Below are positions 9,736 to 18,605 of a DNA stretch of 64,000 nucleotides, piece after piece (the first letter of the stretch is position 1; each line of letters opens with the position of its first letter). Where the stretch lies: contig JAYQBG010000004.1 of assembly GCA_038137215.1 (NCBI GenBank), positions 1 to 64,000 of the forward strand, read 5' to 3'. The notes below the pieces were generated by a model, which saw only the letters and a list, made by a program, of their open reading frames with translations, searched no databases and was not told the origin of the DNA. The position numbers and the translations under genes are program-made. This DNA comes from JABJAG01 sp038137215 (GTDB lineage Bacteria > Pseudomonadota > Alphaproteobacteria > UBA6615).

Positions 9736-10723
9736 CACCCACCTCTAACCTGTTTCCGGCATCGTCCAGAACGGCAACCTTCGGTCCCGCGTCCCTATGC
9801 GCCACCATGCGGCCAATCCGCGTTATCGGCACTCCCGTGTCACACGCCACCTCCTGAACGAAGGCACGCGCAGATTCGGGTGCAGTAAAGACGAGTTCGA
9901 AATCCTCGCCGCCGGTCAGAAGACTAAGCTTCAATGGTTGATTGTCCGTTACCACCCGAAGGGCGGCTGAAGAGACAGGTACTGCAGAAAGCTTGATGTC
10001 GGCCGCAATCTGGGACGCCTGGCAGATATGGCCCAGATCGGCCACCAAACCGTCCGAAACATCCGCTGCGGCGTGGGCACGGGAAACGAGCCTTTGGCCA
10101 ACCCCCAGCCGCGGTTGAGGGCAACGGTAGCGCGCCAACAGTTCACGCCGATCCGCATCATTGACCGCCGGAAAATCACCGTTTTCGAGTGCAAGGCCGA
10201 GGACTGAATCACCGATCGTGCCAGACACATATACATCGTCGGAAAGTTGCGCCCCGGATCTTATAATTGCCTTATTTACTAATACTTGCCCGATTACATT
10301 TATAGACAACGTGAGCGGGCCCGGGGTTCGTGTCGTATCCCCTCCCAACAGGCCGATTCCAAACTCTTGCTGATCGCGCATCAGACCGTCGGCGAAAGCT
10401 GCCAGCCAGGCTTCGTCTGTATCATCCGGCATCTGCAGTGTGAGGGTATAGCCAAGCGGCGTGGCGCCCATGGCGGCAAGGTCGGACAGGTTGGAACGCA
10501 AAGCGCGCCGCGCAATATCGGCAGGGTCTGTCGGCGTGGCGAAACCGGGACCGGAGAAATGGACACCCGAGACCAGAGCATCCGCCGAAATCACCAACTC
10601 ATACCCGTCATCGGGCCGCACGACGGCAGCATCGTCGGTCAAGCCCAATGCACCCGGGGTATCCCGGGCCAATGGCGCGAAATACCGTGAAATCAGTTCA
10701 AACTCATCAAGTCCCTGCGCCAT
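9695..10723 (-). CDS. thiL: Thiamine-monophosphate kinase
   Basis: ThiL phosphorylates thiamine monophosphate to thiamine diphosphate, the active cofactor. Motifs of the family are GLTDDAAVVRP, ISADALVSGVHF, LLGGDTTRTPGPL, AADVSDGLVADLGHI and LLTGGEDFELVFT. The ATG at 10723 (MAQGLDEFELISRYFAPLA) is the natural start and overlaps nusB by 17 bases. Extending to 10828 would add 35 unlikely residues inside nusB. The protein is about 342 residues, close to the family norm. The order ribH-nusB-thiL is conserved in proteobacteria. Confidence 0.96.
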   Translation of the reverse strand: MAQGLDEFELISRYFAPLARDTPGALGLTDDAAVVRPDDGYELVISADALVSGVHFSGPGFATPTDPADIARRALRSNLSDLAAMGATPLGYTLTLQMPDDTDEAWLAAFADGLMRDQQEFGIGLLGGDTTRTPGPLTLSINVIGQVLVNKAIIRSGAQLSDDVYVSGTIGDSVLGLALENGDFPAVNDADRRELLARYRCPQPRLGVGQRLVSRAHAAADVSDGLVADLGHICQASQIAADIKLSAVPVSSAALRVVTDNQPLKLSLLTGGEDFELVFTAPESARAFVQEVACDTGVPITRIGRMVAHRDAGPKVAVLDDAGNRLEVGDGGYRHFRESQPR

Positions 10724-11252
10724 CCCCGGCCGCATCACGGTTCGAAATTTCATCTTCGCGAAGCACACGGGCCAAGCGATCGAGAACGGCGTTGACCAGA
10801 CCCGGCTCCCGACCATCGAAAAACGCATCGGTCAGATGTACATATTCGCTGATGGTAGCACGTGCCGGAATGTCCGACCGGGTCTGAAGTTCGAAAATCC
10901 CGGCCTTCAGGATCGCGCGGAGCAGCGGTTCAAGCCGCTGTGAATTGCCGCCCGTATCCAGACTCCCGTCGAGCGCAGCTTCGATAGCCGCTCGGTCACG
11001 ATCTACCCCGCGCACTAGATCTGCGAACAAGGCCTTATCGGCATCAATTCTGATCTTCGTATCGCTCTCGTCATCGACAACTTCCATGCGGTGCTCCAGG
11101 AACTCCATCACTGTGGAATCCCCACTCCCACCGCGAATGTCGATCTGATAAAGCGCCTGCACAGCCAGTAATCGCGCGGCACCGCGCGCCGAGGCCGTCG
11201 CCCCGGCCTTCCCGCTTTTGGCCGCATTGCCCTCCGGATCAGGATCCGTCAT
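10707..11252 (-). CDS. nusB: Transcription antitermination protein NusB
   Basis: NusB binds boxA RNA with NusE/S10 to support antitermination of rRNA operons. The 181-residue protein has a variable N-terminal extension, then ARLLAVQALYQIDIRGG, a middle helical part (DKALFADLVRGVDRDRAAIE), and the C-terminal LRAILKAGIFELQTRSDIP and ISEYVHLTDAFFDGREPGLV. All fit NusB. Its ATG overlaps the ribH stop by four bases, and thiL overlaps its own end. Confidence 0.97.
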   Translation of the reverse strand: MTDPDPEGNAAKSGKAGATASARGAARLLAVQALYQIDIRGGSGDSTVMEFLEHRMEVVDDESDTKIRIDADKALFADLVRGVDRDRAAIEAALDGSLDTGGNSQRLEPLLRAILKAGIFELQTRSDIPARATISEYVHLTDAFFDGREPGLVNAVLDRLARVLREDEISNRDAAGDGAGT

Positions 11253-11713
11253 CGCGGGAACATGCGGAACTGGCGTTTGAATTCCACCATCCGCAAGCAG
11301 GCATTGGCGGCGTCGGCCCCCTTGTTGCCACGATCCACCGCTGCCCGGGCCATCGCCTGATCATGGTTCTCGGTGGTCAGAATGCCGAAGCCCAGAGCCA
11401 GACAGTGCCGCGTGGCAAGCTCCTGAAGGCCGCGCGCAGATTCTCCGCACACATAGTCGTAATGTGTAGTTTCACCACGAATGACGCATCCCAGGGCGAT
11501 ATATCCGTCGAAGTGCCGGCGCCCGCCTGAGAATTCCGGTGAACGCATTGCGATCGCGATGGAAGACGGGATCTCGAATGCGCCTGGAATCTCATAGAGT
11601 TCATGGGTGGCCCCGGCATCCTCCAGAACGGCGAGCGCGCCGGTGAGCAGCTCGGAGGCGATATCGTCGTAGTAACGCGAAATCGCAATCATGATATGCG
11701 GTTGGTCAGCCAT
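11249..11713 (-). CDS. ribH: 6,7-dimethyl-8-ribityllumazine synthase
   Basis: RibH condenses the ribityl-aminouracil with dihydroxybutanone phosphate, the penultimate step of riboflavin synthesis. The 154-residue protein keeps the substrate loop YEIPGAFEIP, the ALGCVIRGETTHYDYVC motif with the catalytic histidine, and LGFGILTTENHDQAMARA. Length and motifs are normal. It follows ribB after 11 bases and is coupled to nusB. Confidence 0.98.
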   Translation of the reverse strand: MADQPHIMIAISRYYDDIASELLTGALAVLEDAGATHELYEIPGAFEIPSSIAIAMRSPEFSGGRRHFDGYIALGCVIRGETTHYDYVCGESARGLQELATRHCLALGFGILTTENHDQAMARAAVDRGNKGADAANACLRMVEFKRQFRMFPR

Positions 11714-11724
11714 GTCCCTGCCCC

Positions 11725-12903
11725 TTATGTGTTGTCCGAGAGCGGAACGGGACGGGTTTCGACTAGTCTCAGACCAAATCCTTCCAGACCAACAATCGAG
11801 CGCTGGGAGTTCGACAACAGGATGATATCCCGTACGCCCAGATCCGCCAAAATCTGCGCGCCGACGCCATAGTCCCTCAGTTCATTGACCGGACTTCCCG
11901 GCGCAGATTTGACCCGCTTGATCCGTTCCGACAGAGCGTTGGGCGATGTATCGCGAATGAGCACGATCACGCCCTTGCCCGCTTCGCCGATCATTTCCAT
12001 CGACTTCTGCAGCACGCCGGCATCCGGCGCATCGAGACTACCCAGCGCATCGGTCCCGATGCTGAAGGCATGCATCCGCACAAGTACGGGCTCGTCGGGA
12101 TTGATCTCGCCTTTTACAATCGCCAGATGCTCCGCGTATTCGACGGTGTTGTGATATATCGTCCAGTTGAACTCACCGCCGTAGCGCGAGTTGAACTTGT
12201 GATCCATGAGGCGTTCGACGATCCGGTCGTTACGCCGGCGGTAGGCGATCAGATCCGCAATCGCACCGATTTTCAGGCCGTGATACTGGGCAAAGCCAAC
12301 CAGATCCGGCAACCGGGACATGGTCCCATCATCGTTCATGATCTCACAAATAACGGCCGACGGGTTCAGACCCGCCAGGCGTGCCAGATCGACACCGGCT
12401 TCCGTGTGTCCGGCGCGGACTAGCACACCGCCGTCGCGCGCGGCCAGCGGAAAAATATGGCCGGGCGTGACGATGTCCTCCTCCGTCGAACGGGGGTCAA
12501 TCGCCACCGTCACGGTGCGCGCACGGTCCGGGGCGGAAATCCCGGTGGTCACACCTTCGGCTGCTTCAATCGATACCGTGAAGTTGGTCGCCAGACGCTG
12601 GCCATGGGTCTGCGGCATCATCGGCAGACCGAGCTGTTTGGTTCGCTCGCGGGTCAGCGCCAGGCAAATCAGCCCCCGACCATGGGTCGCCATGAAATTG
12701 ATCGCATCCGGCGTCGCCATTTGTGCCGGAATGACGAGGTCGCCCTCGTTTTCCCGGTCTTCGTCATCGATCAGGATGAACATCTTGCCATTGCGGGCAT
12801 CTTCTATGATGTCCTCAATCGGCGAGAGGATCTTGCTGTCCTCCATGGATCGTTCGATATCCTGCTTCGAAACAGTGCCCAGGTCTTCGTCTTTGTCAGC
12901 CAC
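11725..12903 (-). CDS. ribB: 3,4-dihydroxy-2-butanone-4-phosphate synthase with degenerate GTP cyclohydrolase II-like half
   Basis: The N-terminal half (to about residue 230) is a complete RibB: FILIDDEDRENEGDLVIPA, FMATHGRGLICLALT and LVRAGHTEAGVDLARLAGL. It makes dihydroxybutanone phosphate from ribulose 5-phosphate. The C-terminal half has the RibA fold (LRDYGVGAQILADLGVRDI, VGLEGFGLRLVE) but lacks all three zinc cysteines: the usual HSECLTGD and LRCDCG read HAFSIGTD and LDAPDAG here. It is therefore probably not a GTP cyclohydrolase, and another ribA should exist. The GTG at 12903 is chosen because it follows the ribE stop; reading further back enters ribE. Confidence 0.93.
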   Translation of the reverse strand: MADKDEDLGTVSKQDIERSMEDSKILSPIEDIIEDARNGKMFILIDDEDRENEGDLVIPAQMATPDAINFMATHGRGLICLALTRERTKQLGLPMMPQTHGQRLATNFTVSIEAAEGVTTGISAPDRARTVTVAIDPRSTEEDIVTPGHIFPLAARDGGVLVRAGHTEAGVDLARLAGLNPSAVICEIMNDDGTMSRLPDLVGFAQYHGLKIGAIADLIAYRRRNDRIVERLMDHKFNSRYGGEFNWTIYHNTVEYAEHLAIVKGEINPDEPVLVRMHAFSIGTDALGSLDAPDAGVLQKSMEMIGEAGKGVIVLIRDTSPNALSERIKRVKSAPGSPVNELRDYGVGAQILADLGVRDIILLSNSQRSIVGLEGFGLRLVETRPVPLSDNT

Positions 12904-12905
12904 AG

Positions 12906-13496
12906 TTATTCTCGCTCCAGCAATCGGGCGACATAGCGCGCGATCACATCTACTTCCAGGTTCACCTTTGCGCCCTTGGTCAGGCCCGCAAAGGACGTAT
13001 GGTCCCAAGTATGGGGAATTATGTTCACGCCGAACACCCGGTCTTCGACCTCATTGACCGTCAGCGAAACGCCATCGACCGTGATCGAGCCCTTGGACGC
13101 GACATAGTGTTTCAGATCGTCCGGCACCTCGATACCAACCCGATGGTTTTCGCCTTCCGGTTCGAGGCGCACCACCGTTCCAACGGCATCGACATGCCCG
13201 AGCACCAGATGTCCCCCCAGCTCGTCGGCAGCTTTCAGCGCACGCTCCAGATTGATTCGGGTATCGACCTGCCACGCGCCGATCGTGGTTTTGTCGAGTG
13301 TTTCACCCGACACATCCACGGCGAAATGGTCCGGTGTGGTTTCAACCGCTGTGAGACAGGCGCCGTTGCACGCAATCGACGCCCCCAGCGTAATCGAAGC
13401 GGTGTCGTATGAGGTCTCGATCGTCAGCCGTCGCCCGACTTCGAGAGGGTCGATCCGGGAAATCCGGCCGACATCGGTCACAATTCCAGTAAACAT
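12906..13496 (-). CDS. ribE: Riboflavin synthase, alpha subunit
   Basis: Dismutates two ribityllumazine molecules into riboflavin. The 196-residue protein shows the duplicated lumazine-binding domain: MFTGIVTDVGRI at the start, IACNGACLTAVE in the first half, GHLVLGHVDAVGTV between, and ITVDGVSLTVNEV with IIPHTWDHTSF in the second. The N-terminal MFTGIV and the internal repeat are diagnostic. It lies between ribD (9 bases) and ribB (2 bases) in one operon. Confidence 0.98.
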   Translation of the reverse strand: MFTGIVTDVGRISRIDPLEVGRRLTIETSYDTASITLGASIACNGACLTAVETTPDHFAVDVSGETLDKTTIGAWQVDTRINLERALKAADELGGHLVLGHVDAVGTVVRLEPEGENHRVGIEVPDDLKHYVASKGSITVDGVSLTVNEVEDRVFGVNIIPHTWDHTSFAGLTKGAKVNLEVDVIARYVARLLERE

Positions 13497-13505
13497 GCGG
13501 CTTCG

Positions 13506-14636
13506 TTACGGCACTCGGACGAAAATATCCAGCATATCGTCACCGACAGGCGTGCTGGAGATCAAACGAAAGGACGGCATTTCTGACATATCCGTGACCC
13601 CGAGGTCACCAAAAGGCGGCAATCCATCACCCCCGATCAACGAGGGCGCACGGAACCAGTGGAGCCGATCCACAAGGCCCAGCCGCAAGAGTGCGGTCGA
13701 TAACTGTGCACCGCCTTCGACCATCAAACGGGTAATCCCCTCCTGGCCGAGCGCGTGCAGAGCAGCCGTCAGAACAACCCGCCCATCTTTTGTTGCGTCA
13801 ACTGCCAGAACCTTGACCCCGGCGCTTTCGAGCGCGTCCCTGCGGTTTGAATCCTCGCCCGCGCAACAGGCGACCCATGTCGGAACATCGCGGGCCGTTG
13901 CGACGAGTTGCGTTTCTGCGCTGATCAGAAGACCGGAGTCGAAAACCACACGAACCGGCGAATACTGTTCCATGCCCGGCAGGCGACAGGTCAATCCCGG
14001 ATTGTCGGCGGCGACAGTACCGCTGCCGACTGCAATCGCGTCATGGGCAGCGCGCATAAGGTGTGCCTGCGCCCGTGCCGCATCGCCGGTGATCCACTGG
14101 GAAGCGCCGGTGCGTGTTGCAATTCGCCCGTCCGAAGTTGTGGCCGTCTTCAGCGAGACCAGCGGGCGCCCGGATTCCGCGCGCGTCAGAAATCCCGCAT
14201 TCACAGCTTCAGCATCTTCGCGACACAGTCCTGTCTCGACCTGAATACCGGCTTCGCGCAATCGGGCAAGACCGCGCCCGGAGACCCGTTCATCCGGATC
14301 TTCGCACGCCACCACAACCCGTCCGATCCCGGCCTGAATGAGCGCATCGGCGCATGGCGGCGTCCGTCCGGCGTGACTGCACGGTTCCAGCGTCACGAAA
14401 GCCTGTGCGCCCGCAAGGGCATCCGCACCAAAAAGACTGCGCGCCTGTTCCAGTGCGACGGTTTCGGCATGCGGACGGCCGCCCGGTTGGGTCCAGCCCC
14501 GCCCCAGCACCCTGGTTGAGCCCGCCCCTGTTGTTCCGACGATCACGCAGCCGACAGCAGGATTGGGCCAGGTATTCCCCAACCCCCGCCGCGCCAGGCG
14601 CAGCGCGGTTGTCATGAAGTCGTGATCGGTTGTCAT
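13506..14636 (-). CDS. ribD: Bifunctional diaminohydroxyphosphoribosylaminopyrimidine deaminase / reductase
   Basis: Carries out the second and third steps of riboflavin synthesis. The N-terminal deaminase domain has the zinc site: HAETVAL with the proton-shuttling glutamate, then TLEPCSHAGRTPPCADAL. The C-terminal reductase domain shows SLKTATTSDGRIA, GSGTVAADNPGLTCR and LMVEGGAQLSTALL. The start is uncertain: ATG at 14636 gives MTTDHDFMTTALRLARRG, while a TTG at 14672 overlaps the nrdR stop. Neither has a strong ribosome site. The protein is about 376 residues. Confidence 0.96.
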   Translation of the reverse strand: MTTDHDFMTTALRLARRGLGNTWPNPAVGCVIVGTTGAGSTRVLGRGWTQPGGRPHAETVALEQARSLFGADALAGAQAFVTLEPCSHAGRTPPCADALIQAGIGRVVVACEDPDERVSGRGLARLREAGIQVETGLCREDAEAVNAGFLTRAESGRPLVSLKTATTSDGRIATRTGASQWITGDAARAQAHLMRAAHDAIAVGSGTVAADNPGLTCRLPGMEQYSPVRVVFDSGLLISAETQLVATARDVPTWVACCAGEDSNRRDALESAGVKVLAVDATKDGRVVLTAALHALGQEGITRLMVEGGAQLSTALLRLGLVDRLHWFRAPSLIGGDGLPPFGDLGVTDMSEMPSFRLISSTPVGDDMLDIFVRVP

Positions 14637-14668
14637 GGCATGCAAGGTCTGGCGAAACCCTACGGCAA

Positions 14669-15148
14669 TCAATCGTTTTTTATCAGTTCGCCGTCGCGCG
14701 TGAGACGCTCGCTGCCAATGAAGTCCTCGAAATCTCGTACTTCCCGAAAATTTTTGTACACCGACGCGAACCGCACATAGGCAATAGAGTCGAGATTCAT
14801 CAGGGCGTCCATCACTGCTTCCCCTATGGCATCGGTGGAAATATCGGTCTCTCCTGAGGACTCAAGCCGACGCACGATGCCACTGATGACGCGATCCACA
14901 CGCCCGGGGTCGACCGGACGCTTGCGCAAGGAAATGCGCATCGAGGCTTCCAGCTTATCGCGGTCGAACGGCACCCGCTGACCGTTCTTCTTCACAACCA
15001 TCAAATCGCGCAAATGAACGCGCTCGAAAGTTGTCCAACGCGCACCGCAATCCGGGCAAACACGGCGGCGGCGGATCGCCGTATTGTCTTCGGTCGGACG
15101 TGAGTCCTTCACGTGGGTATCGTCATGTCCACAGAACGGACAACGCAT
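14669..15148 (-). CDS. nrdR: Transcriptional repressor NrdR
   Basis: Nucleotide-sensing repressor of ribonucleotide reductase genes. It has an N-terminal zinc ribbon with two cysteine pairs (MRCPFCGHDD and CPDCGARW) and then an ATP-cone (VVKKNGQRVPFDRDKLEAS) that binds ATP or dATP. At 159 residues it is normal. It sits between glyA and ribD, a position seen widely in alphaproteobacteria. A probable target in this window is nrdJ, which has two NrdR-box-like sites upstream. Confidence 0.98.
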   Translation of the reverse strand: MRCPFCGHDDTHVKDSRPTEDNTAIRRRRVCPDCGARWTTFERVHLRDLMVVKKNGQRVPFDRDKLEASMRISLRKRPVDPGRVDRVISGIVRRLESSGETDISTDAIGEAVMDALMNLDSIAYVRFASVYKNFREVRDFEDFIGSERLTRDGELIKND

Positions 15149-15193
15149 CTTATTCTCTCCCCCGAATTCCTATTTCTGTTCCCGCACGGCCAA

Positions 15194-16507
15194 TCAGGTC
15201 GCGTTGTAAATCGGAAACTGTGCACACAGTTCTTCAACCCGCCGGCGAACGGAGGCTTCCACCTGCGCATCACCCTCCGGATTTGCCGCCAGTCCGTCGA
15301 GAACCTCGACGATCAATTCCCCGACCTGGCGGAACTCTGCCGGTCCAAACCCGCGGGTGGTGGCCGCTGGACTGCCCAGACGGACCCCCGAGGTCACCAT
15401 GGGCTTTTCCGGATCGAACGGAATCCCGTTCTTGTTGCAGGTCAGACCGGCGCGCTCCAGCGCATCCTCCGTGATGTTCCCGGTCAATCCTTTCGGACGC
15501 AGGTCCACCAGCATCAGATGCGTATCGGTTCCGCCCGACACGATATCCAACCCACCCTCGGCAAGCGTCGCCGCCAGGGTTTGGGCATTTTCGACAACGT
15601 TCTGGGCATAGACCTTGAACGACGGCTGCAAGGCTTCGCCAAACGCCACCGCCTTGGCGGCAATCACATGCATGAGCGGGCCGCCCTGAAGTCCGGGGAA
15701 GACGGCCGAGTTGATCTTCTTGCCGAGGTCCTCGTCGTTGGACAGGATCATGCCGCCACGCGCACCACGCAAGGTCTTGTGGGTGGTCGTGGTGACGATA
15801 TGAGCGTGCGGCAACGGGCTGGGATGAGCACCGCCGGCGACCAGGCCGGAGAAATGCGCCATGTCGACCATCAGATAGGCGCCGACGGAATCTGCGATCT
15901 CCCGGAAGCGCGCAAAGTCGATCACGCGCGGATAGGCCGAACCGCCGGCAATGATGAGAGCTGGCTTGTGTTCATCTACCAATCGCGCGACCTCATCCAT
16001 ATCGATCCGTGCGTCGTCCTTGCGAACGCCATACTGGACAGCGTTTAACCACTTGCCGGACAGATTTGGGGCCGCCCCGTGGGTCAGATGCCCACCGGCC
16101 GCCAGAGACATGCCCAGGATCGTATCGCCGGGCTTGCACAGCGCCATGAACACGGCCTGATTGGCCTGCGCTCCCGAATGGGGCTGCACATTCGCAAACG
16201 CACAGTTGAACAGACGCTTCGCACGATCAATCGCCAGGGTTTCGGCTTCGTCCACAAATTCACAGCCGCCGTAGTAGCGCCGCCCGGGATAGCCTTCCGC
16301 GTATTTGTTGGTCAGCACAGTGCCCATGGCTTCGATGACCGCCCGGGAAACAATGTTCTCCGATGCGATCAACTCCACCTGGTTCTGCTGCCGGTTCAGT
16401 TCACGGCTGATCGAAGCGAACACATCCGGGTCGGCTTCAGCCAGTCCCCGGGAAAAAAACTCGCCGGCATTGCTGTCCGACGCTATGGCTTCCGTGGTCA
16501 TCAACAT
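15194..16507 (-). CDS. glyA: Serine hydroxymethyltransferase
   Basis: PLP enzyme interconverting serine and glycine and charging tetrahydrofolate with one-carbon units. The 437-residue protein shows NQVELIASENIVSRAV, NKYAEGYPGRRYYGGCE, MVDMAHFSGLVAGG, and the PLP-lysine motif VTTTTHKTLRGARGGMI. The ATG at 16507 has GAGGA five bases upstream. It heads a run with nrdR and the riboflavin genes, with rpiB upstream on the same strand. Confidence 0.98.
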   Translation of the reverse strand: MLMTTEAIASDSNAGEFFSRGLAEADPDVFASISRELNRQQNQVELIASENIVSRAVIEAMGTVLTNKYAEGYPGRRYYGGCEFVDEAETLAIDRAKRLFNCAFANVQPHSGAQANQAVFMALCKPGDTILGMSLAAGGHLTHGAAPNLSGKWLNAVQYGVRKDDARIDMDEVARLVDEHKPALIIAGGSAYPRVIDFARFREIADSVGAYLMVDMAHFSGLVAGGAHPSPLPHAHIVTTTTHKTLRGARGGMILSNDEDLGKKINSAVFPGLQGGPLMHVIAAKAVAFGEALQPSFKVYAQNVVENAQTLAATLAEGGLDIVSGGTDTHLMLVDLRPKGLTGNITEDALERAGLTCNKNGIPFDPEKPMVTSGVRLGSPAATTRGFGPAEFRQVGELIVEVLDGLAANPEGDAQVEASVRRRVEELCAQFPIYNAT

Positions 16508-16559
16508 TCAAGTCCTCATTTCATTCATGCTGCGCACACTCCGTTCTACGGACGACGCG

Positions 16560-16997
16560 CTATCCCAGTTTTTCTATTCGACGTTGATGACGCTCGCCGC
16601 CATCAAATTCCGTTGTCACAAAAGCGTCGAGGCAATCGAGCGCCACCTCGGACCCGATCATACGAACACCCATTGCCAATACATTCGCATCATTGTGCTG
16701 CCGCGCCAGGCGCGCTGATGTCACGTCATGACAGACCGCAGCACGAATTCCGGCGATCCGGTTTGCCGCAATCGAAATACCAATTCCCGTACCGCAGACC
16801 ACAACGCCACGATCGGCTTCACCAGAGGCAACGGCCTCTCCAACGGCGCGACCGTAATCCGGATAGTCCACGGACGCATCGCCATGGGTTCCAAGATCGA
16901 GAACCGTGAACCCGCGACGTTCGAGCTCAGCCTTGAGGCTGTCCTTCAAAGACGGCCCGGCGTGGTCGGAAGCGATCGCAATTGTACCTTCGCTCAT
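16560..16997 (-). CDS. rpiB: Ribose-5-phosphate isomerase B
   Basis: Interconverts ribose 5-phosphate and ribulose 5-phosphate. The 145-residue protein belongs to the RpiB/LacAB family: IAIASDHAGPSLKDSL, VDYPDYGRAVGEAV, GVVVCGTGIGISIAANR with the active cysteine, and ARLARQHNDANVLAMGVR. It precedes glyA by 52 bases, an order frequent in this class. Ribulose 5-phosphate also feeds RibB nearby, though that link may be coincidental. Confidence 0.97.
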   Translation of the reverse strand: MSEGTIAIASDHAGPSLKDSLKAELERRGFTVLDLGTHGDASVDYPDYGRAVGEAVASGEADRGVVVCGTGIGISIAANRIAGIRAAVCHDVTSARLARQHNDANVLAMGVRMIGSEVALDCLDAFVTTEFDGGERHQRRIEKLG

Positions 16998-17351
16998 GCA
17001 TCAAGTCCGTTTGGAGTTGGCGTTGAGTGTTAAATCTGACAAAAGCTCAGTTACCACATATCGTGATGCCCTGCCAGCGGAACACAAGCTGTCGCGTCCA
17101 TTTGTGTGGAAAACCATCGCCCGCAGCTTGCGGCACCGCAATATACTCAGGTGAATTCAGATGCGGCACAGAGCAGTTAAGATACAGCTTTGTCTTTGGC
17201 CTGTCGTACGCGCTATTCTCAGTTTCCAGCATCACTACTTCGGATTTCTTAAAAATACAAACAACTGTTCAAATATCGAGGTGACTGGTCCGGACAGCCC
17301 ATGCAATCACAAAGGCTGGCTGCACACTCATCGACCGCTCAGGAATACAAA
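16998..17351 (+). other. AT-richer intergenic region between rpiB and the mucR-type gene
   Basis: About 350 bases with no supported gene. Short readings across it lack ribosome sites and family-like sequence. Composition is distinctly more AT-rich than neighbours, especially 17215-17280 (runs such as TTCTTAAAAATACAAACAAC). It must contain the divergent rpiB/glyA and mucR promoters. MucR proteins typically bind AT-rich DNA and repress their own gene, so operator sites here are plausible, but I could not identify a defined motif. Confidence 0.5.
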
Positions 17352-17759
17352 ATGCCGGACACTTCCGCCGAACGCCTTTCGCGTGACGAACTCCTGCGGA
17401 TGACTGCGAAGGTGGCGAGTGCCTATGTCGGCAACAACCCCACAGCAGATTCCCTGATCACAGAAATCATCCAGACGTTCTATAGCTCCCTGGAAAACCT
17501 GGGCAGCAGGCAACCGACGGCCAAACCGGCGGTCCCCATCAAGCGTTCCATTACGTCCGACCACATTATTTGCCTGGAAGACGGCAAGAAGCTGAAAATG
17601 CTGAAGCGGTATTTGCGCACAACCCACGGCATGAACCCTGACGAGTACAGGGCCAAATGGGGCGTGGCAGCAGACTATCCGATGGTCGCACCGAACTATG
17701 CAAAGCAGCGCTCTGCCTTTGCCCAGGAAATCGGTCTGGGAAAACGTAAACGTTCCTGA
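17352..17759 (+). CDS. Ros/MucR family zinc-finger transcriptional regulator
   Basis: About 135 residues. The N-terminal part is the oligomerising region; the C-terminal zinc finger carries HIICLEDGKKLKMLKRYLRT, then HGMNPDEYRAKWG and YPMVAPNYAKQRS, the standard MucR pattern. The first zinc ligand position reads ICLEDGK, with a single cysteine as in many MucR proteins. The ATG at 17352 has AGGA seven bases upstream; the longer reading from 17301 lacks one. In this class these proteins are global silencers of surface, motility and cell-cycle genes. It is a single gene. Confidence 0.93.
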   Translation: MPDTSAERLSRDELLRMTAKVASAYVGNNPTADSLITEIIQTFYSSLENLGSRQPTAKPAVPIKRSITSDHIICLEDGKKLKMLKRYLRTTHGMNPDEYRAKWGVAADYPMVAPNYAKQRSAFAQEIGLGKRKRS

Positions 17760-17779
17760 ACCGGTTCTGCTTACCGGCC

Positions 17780-18025
17780 TCAGACGAAGGTTCCGTTTGA
17801 CCTCAACGGTCCGGGACTGCGTTTGTCCATCATGTATTCCAGCTTGTCCGAAGCTGCGCGGCGCAAAGCGGCCTCACCCGCATTGACCGGGCCGACAATG
17901 GACACTTCCAGTCCCGACCTTGCATCAACGGCACAGACCTTCACCGAGTTCCCCACCGCAGAGAACTCGAAAATAACATCGCGAGGCCGGTCTCGTTTGT
18001 GATCTGTCATACCTCTAGGCGTCAT
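17780..18025 (-). CDS. Small conserved protein (DUF6898-like)
   Basis: An 81-residue soluble protein with the recognisable core VIFEFSAVGNSVKVCAVDA, then GLEVSIVGPVNAGEAALRR and a C-terminal KLEYMMDKR. Similar short proteins are widespread in alphaproteobacteria, and some databases mislabel them as serine hydroxymethyltransferase because of genomic context. I believe this is the DUF6898 family but cannot confirm it. The ATG at 18025 has AGGGA seven bases upstream. It is convergent with the mucR-type gene. No function can be given. Confidence 0.75.
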   Translation of the reverse strand: MTPRGMTDHKRDRPRDVIFEFSAVGNSVKVCAVDARSGLEVSIVGPVNAGEAALRRAASDKLEYMMDKRSPGPLRSNGTFV

Positions 18026-18117
18026 GTGAGCGTCCCTGCCACTGCGTTGTGAACTTGTGTTCAGCCACTTCTGTCCGTCGTATAGTTCCGGGAAACAACA
18101 GCGGGATAATCAACGCC

Positions 18118-18504
18118 ATGTCATCAGACAATCACAAATTTAGCGTTGAGCATGCAGATTCCGCGGAATGGACCCCCGGCCTCCGCTCAGACTTCGAATA
18201 TCGCGATCTCGGGATCAAAGAGGCGACCGGCGGGGCATTTGACGCACACATCATCCGGATTGCAGAGCCCGAGGCCGACCATGAAATCGGCGTACACGCC
18301 CATATGACGGATTTTCAGATGATCTATGTATTGCAAGGGTCTGCGCGATTCTGGTTCGACGGAAAAGGTGAGATCGAGGTCACAAAAGGTTCGTGCTTCT
18401 ATCAACCCGATGGCATCATGAACAACGCCCTGCAGATGTCGGAAGACTACGAGTTGCTGGAAATCGCCGTACCGGGCAAATTCGAAACCGTGACGCCGGA
18501 CTGA
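18118..18504 (+). CDS. Cupin domain-containing protein
   Basis: About 128 residues forming one small beta-barrel. Cupin motif 1 reads HEIGVHAHMTDFQMIYVLQG, where His residues could bind a metal; motif 2 is around EVTKGSCFYQPDGIMN. The start at 18118 follows GGGATAATCAACGCC; an upstream in-frame start at 18049 lacks a site. It is most like stand-alone cupins of unknown function. It precedes gcdH by about 100 bases on the same strand and could share its transcript. Confidence 0.85.
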   Translation: MSSDNHKFSVEHADSAEWTPGLRSDFEYRDLGIKEATGGAFDAHIIRIAEPEADHEIGVHAHMTDFQMIYVLQGSARFWFDGKGEIEVTKGSCFYQPDGIMNNALQMSEDYELLEIAVPGKFETVTPD

Positions 18505-18605
18505 TACACTCGCAACGTCTCAACTTTTGAACAAATTTCCCGCGATGGGTATGCTCTCCAGTACAAGTTGCTAATGATGCGCCCTGACCAAATCGGAGTA
18601 ATCGA

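Noticed and set aside
14637..14668. Possible FMN riboswitch before ribD
   Set aside because: There is hardly any untranslated sequence between nrdR and ribD, and no riboswitch element is visible near any rib gene.
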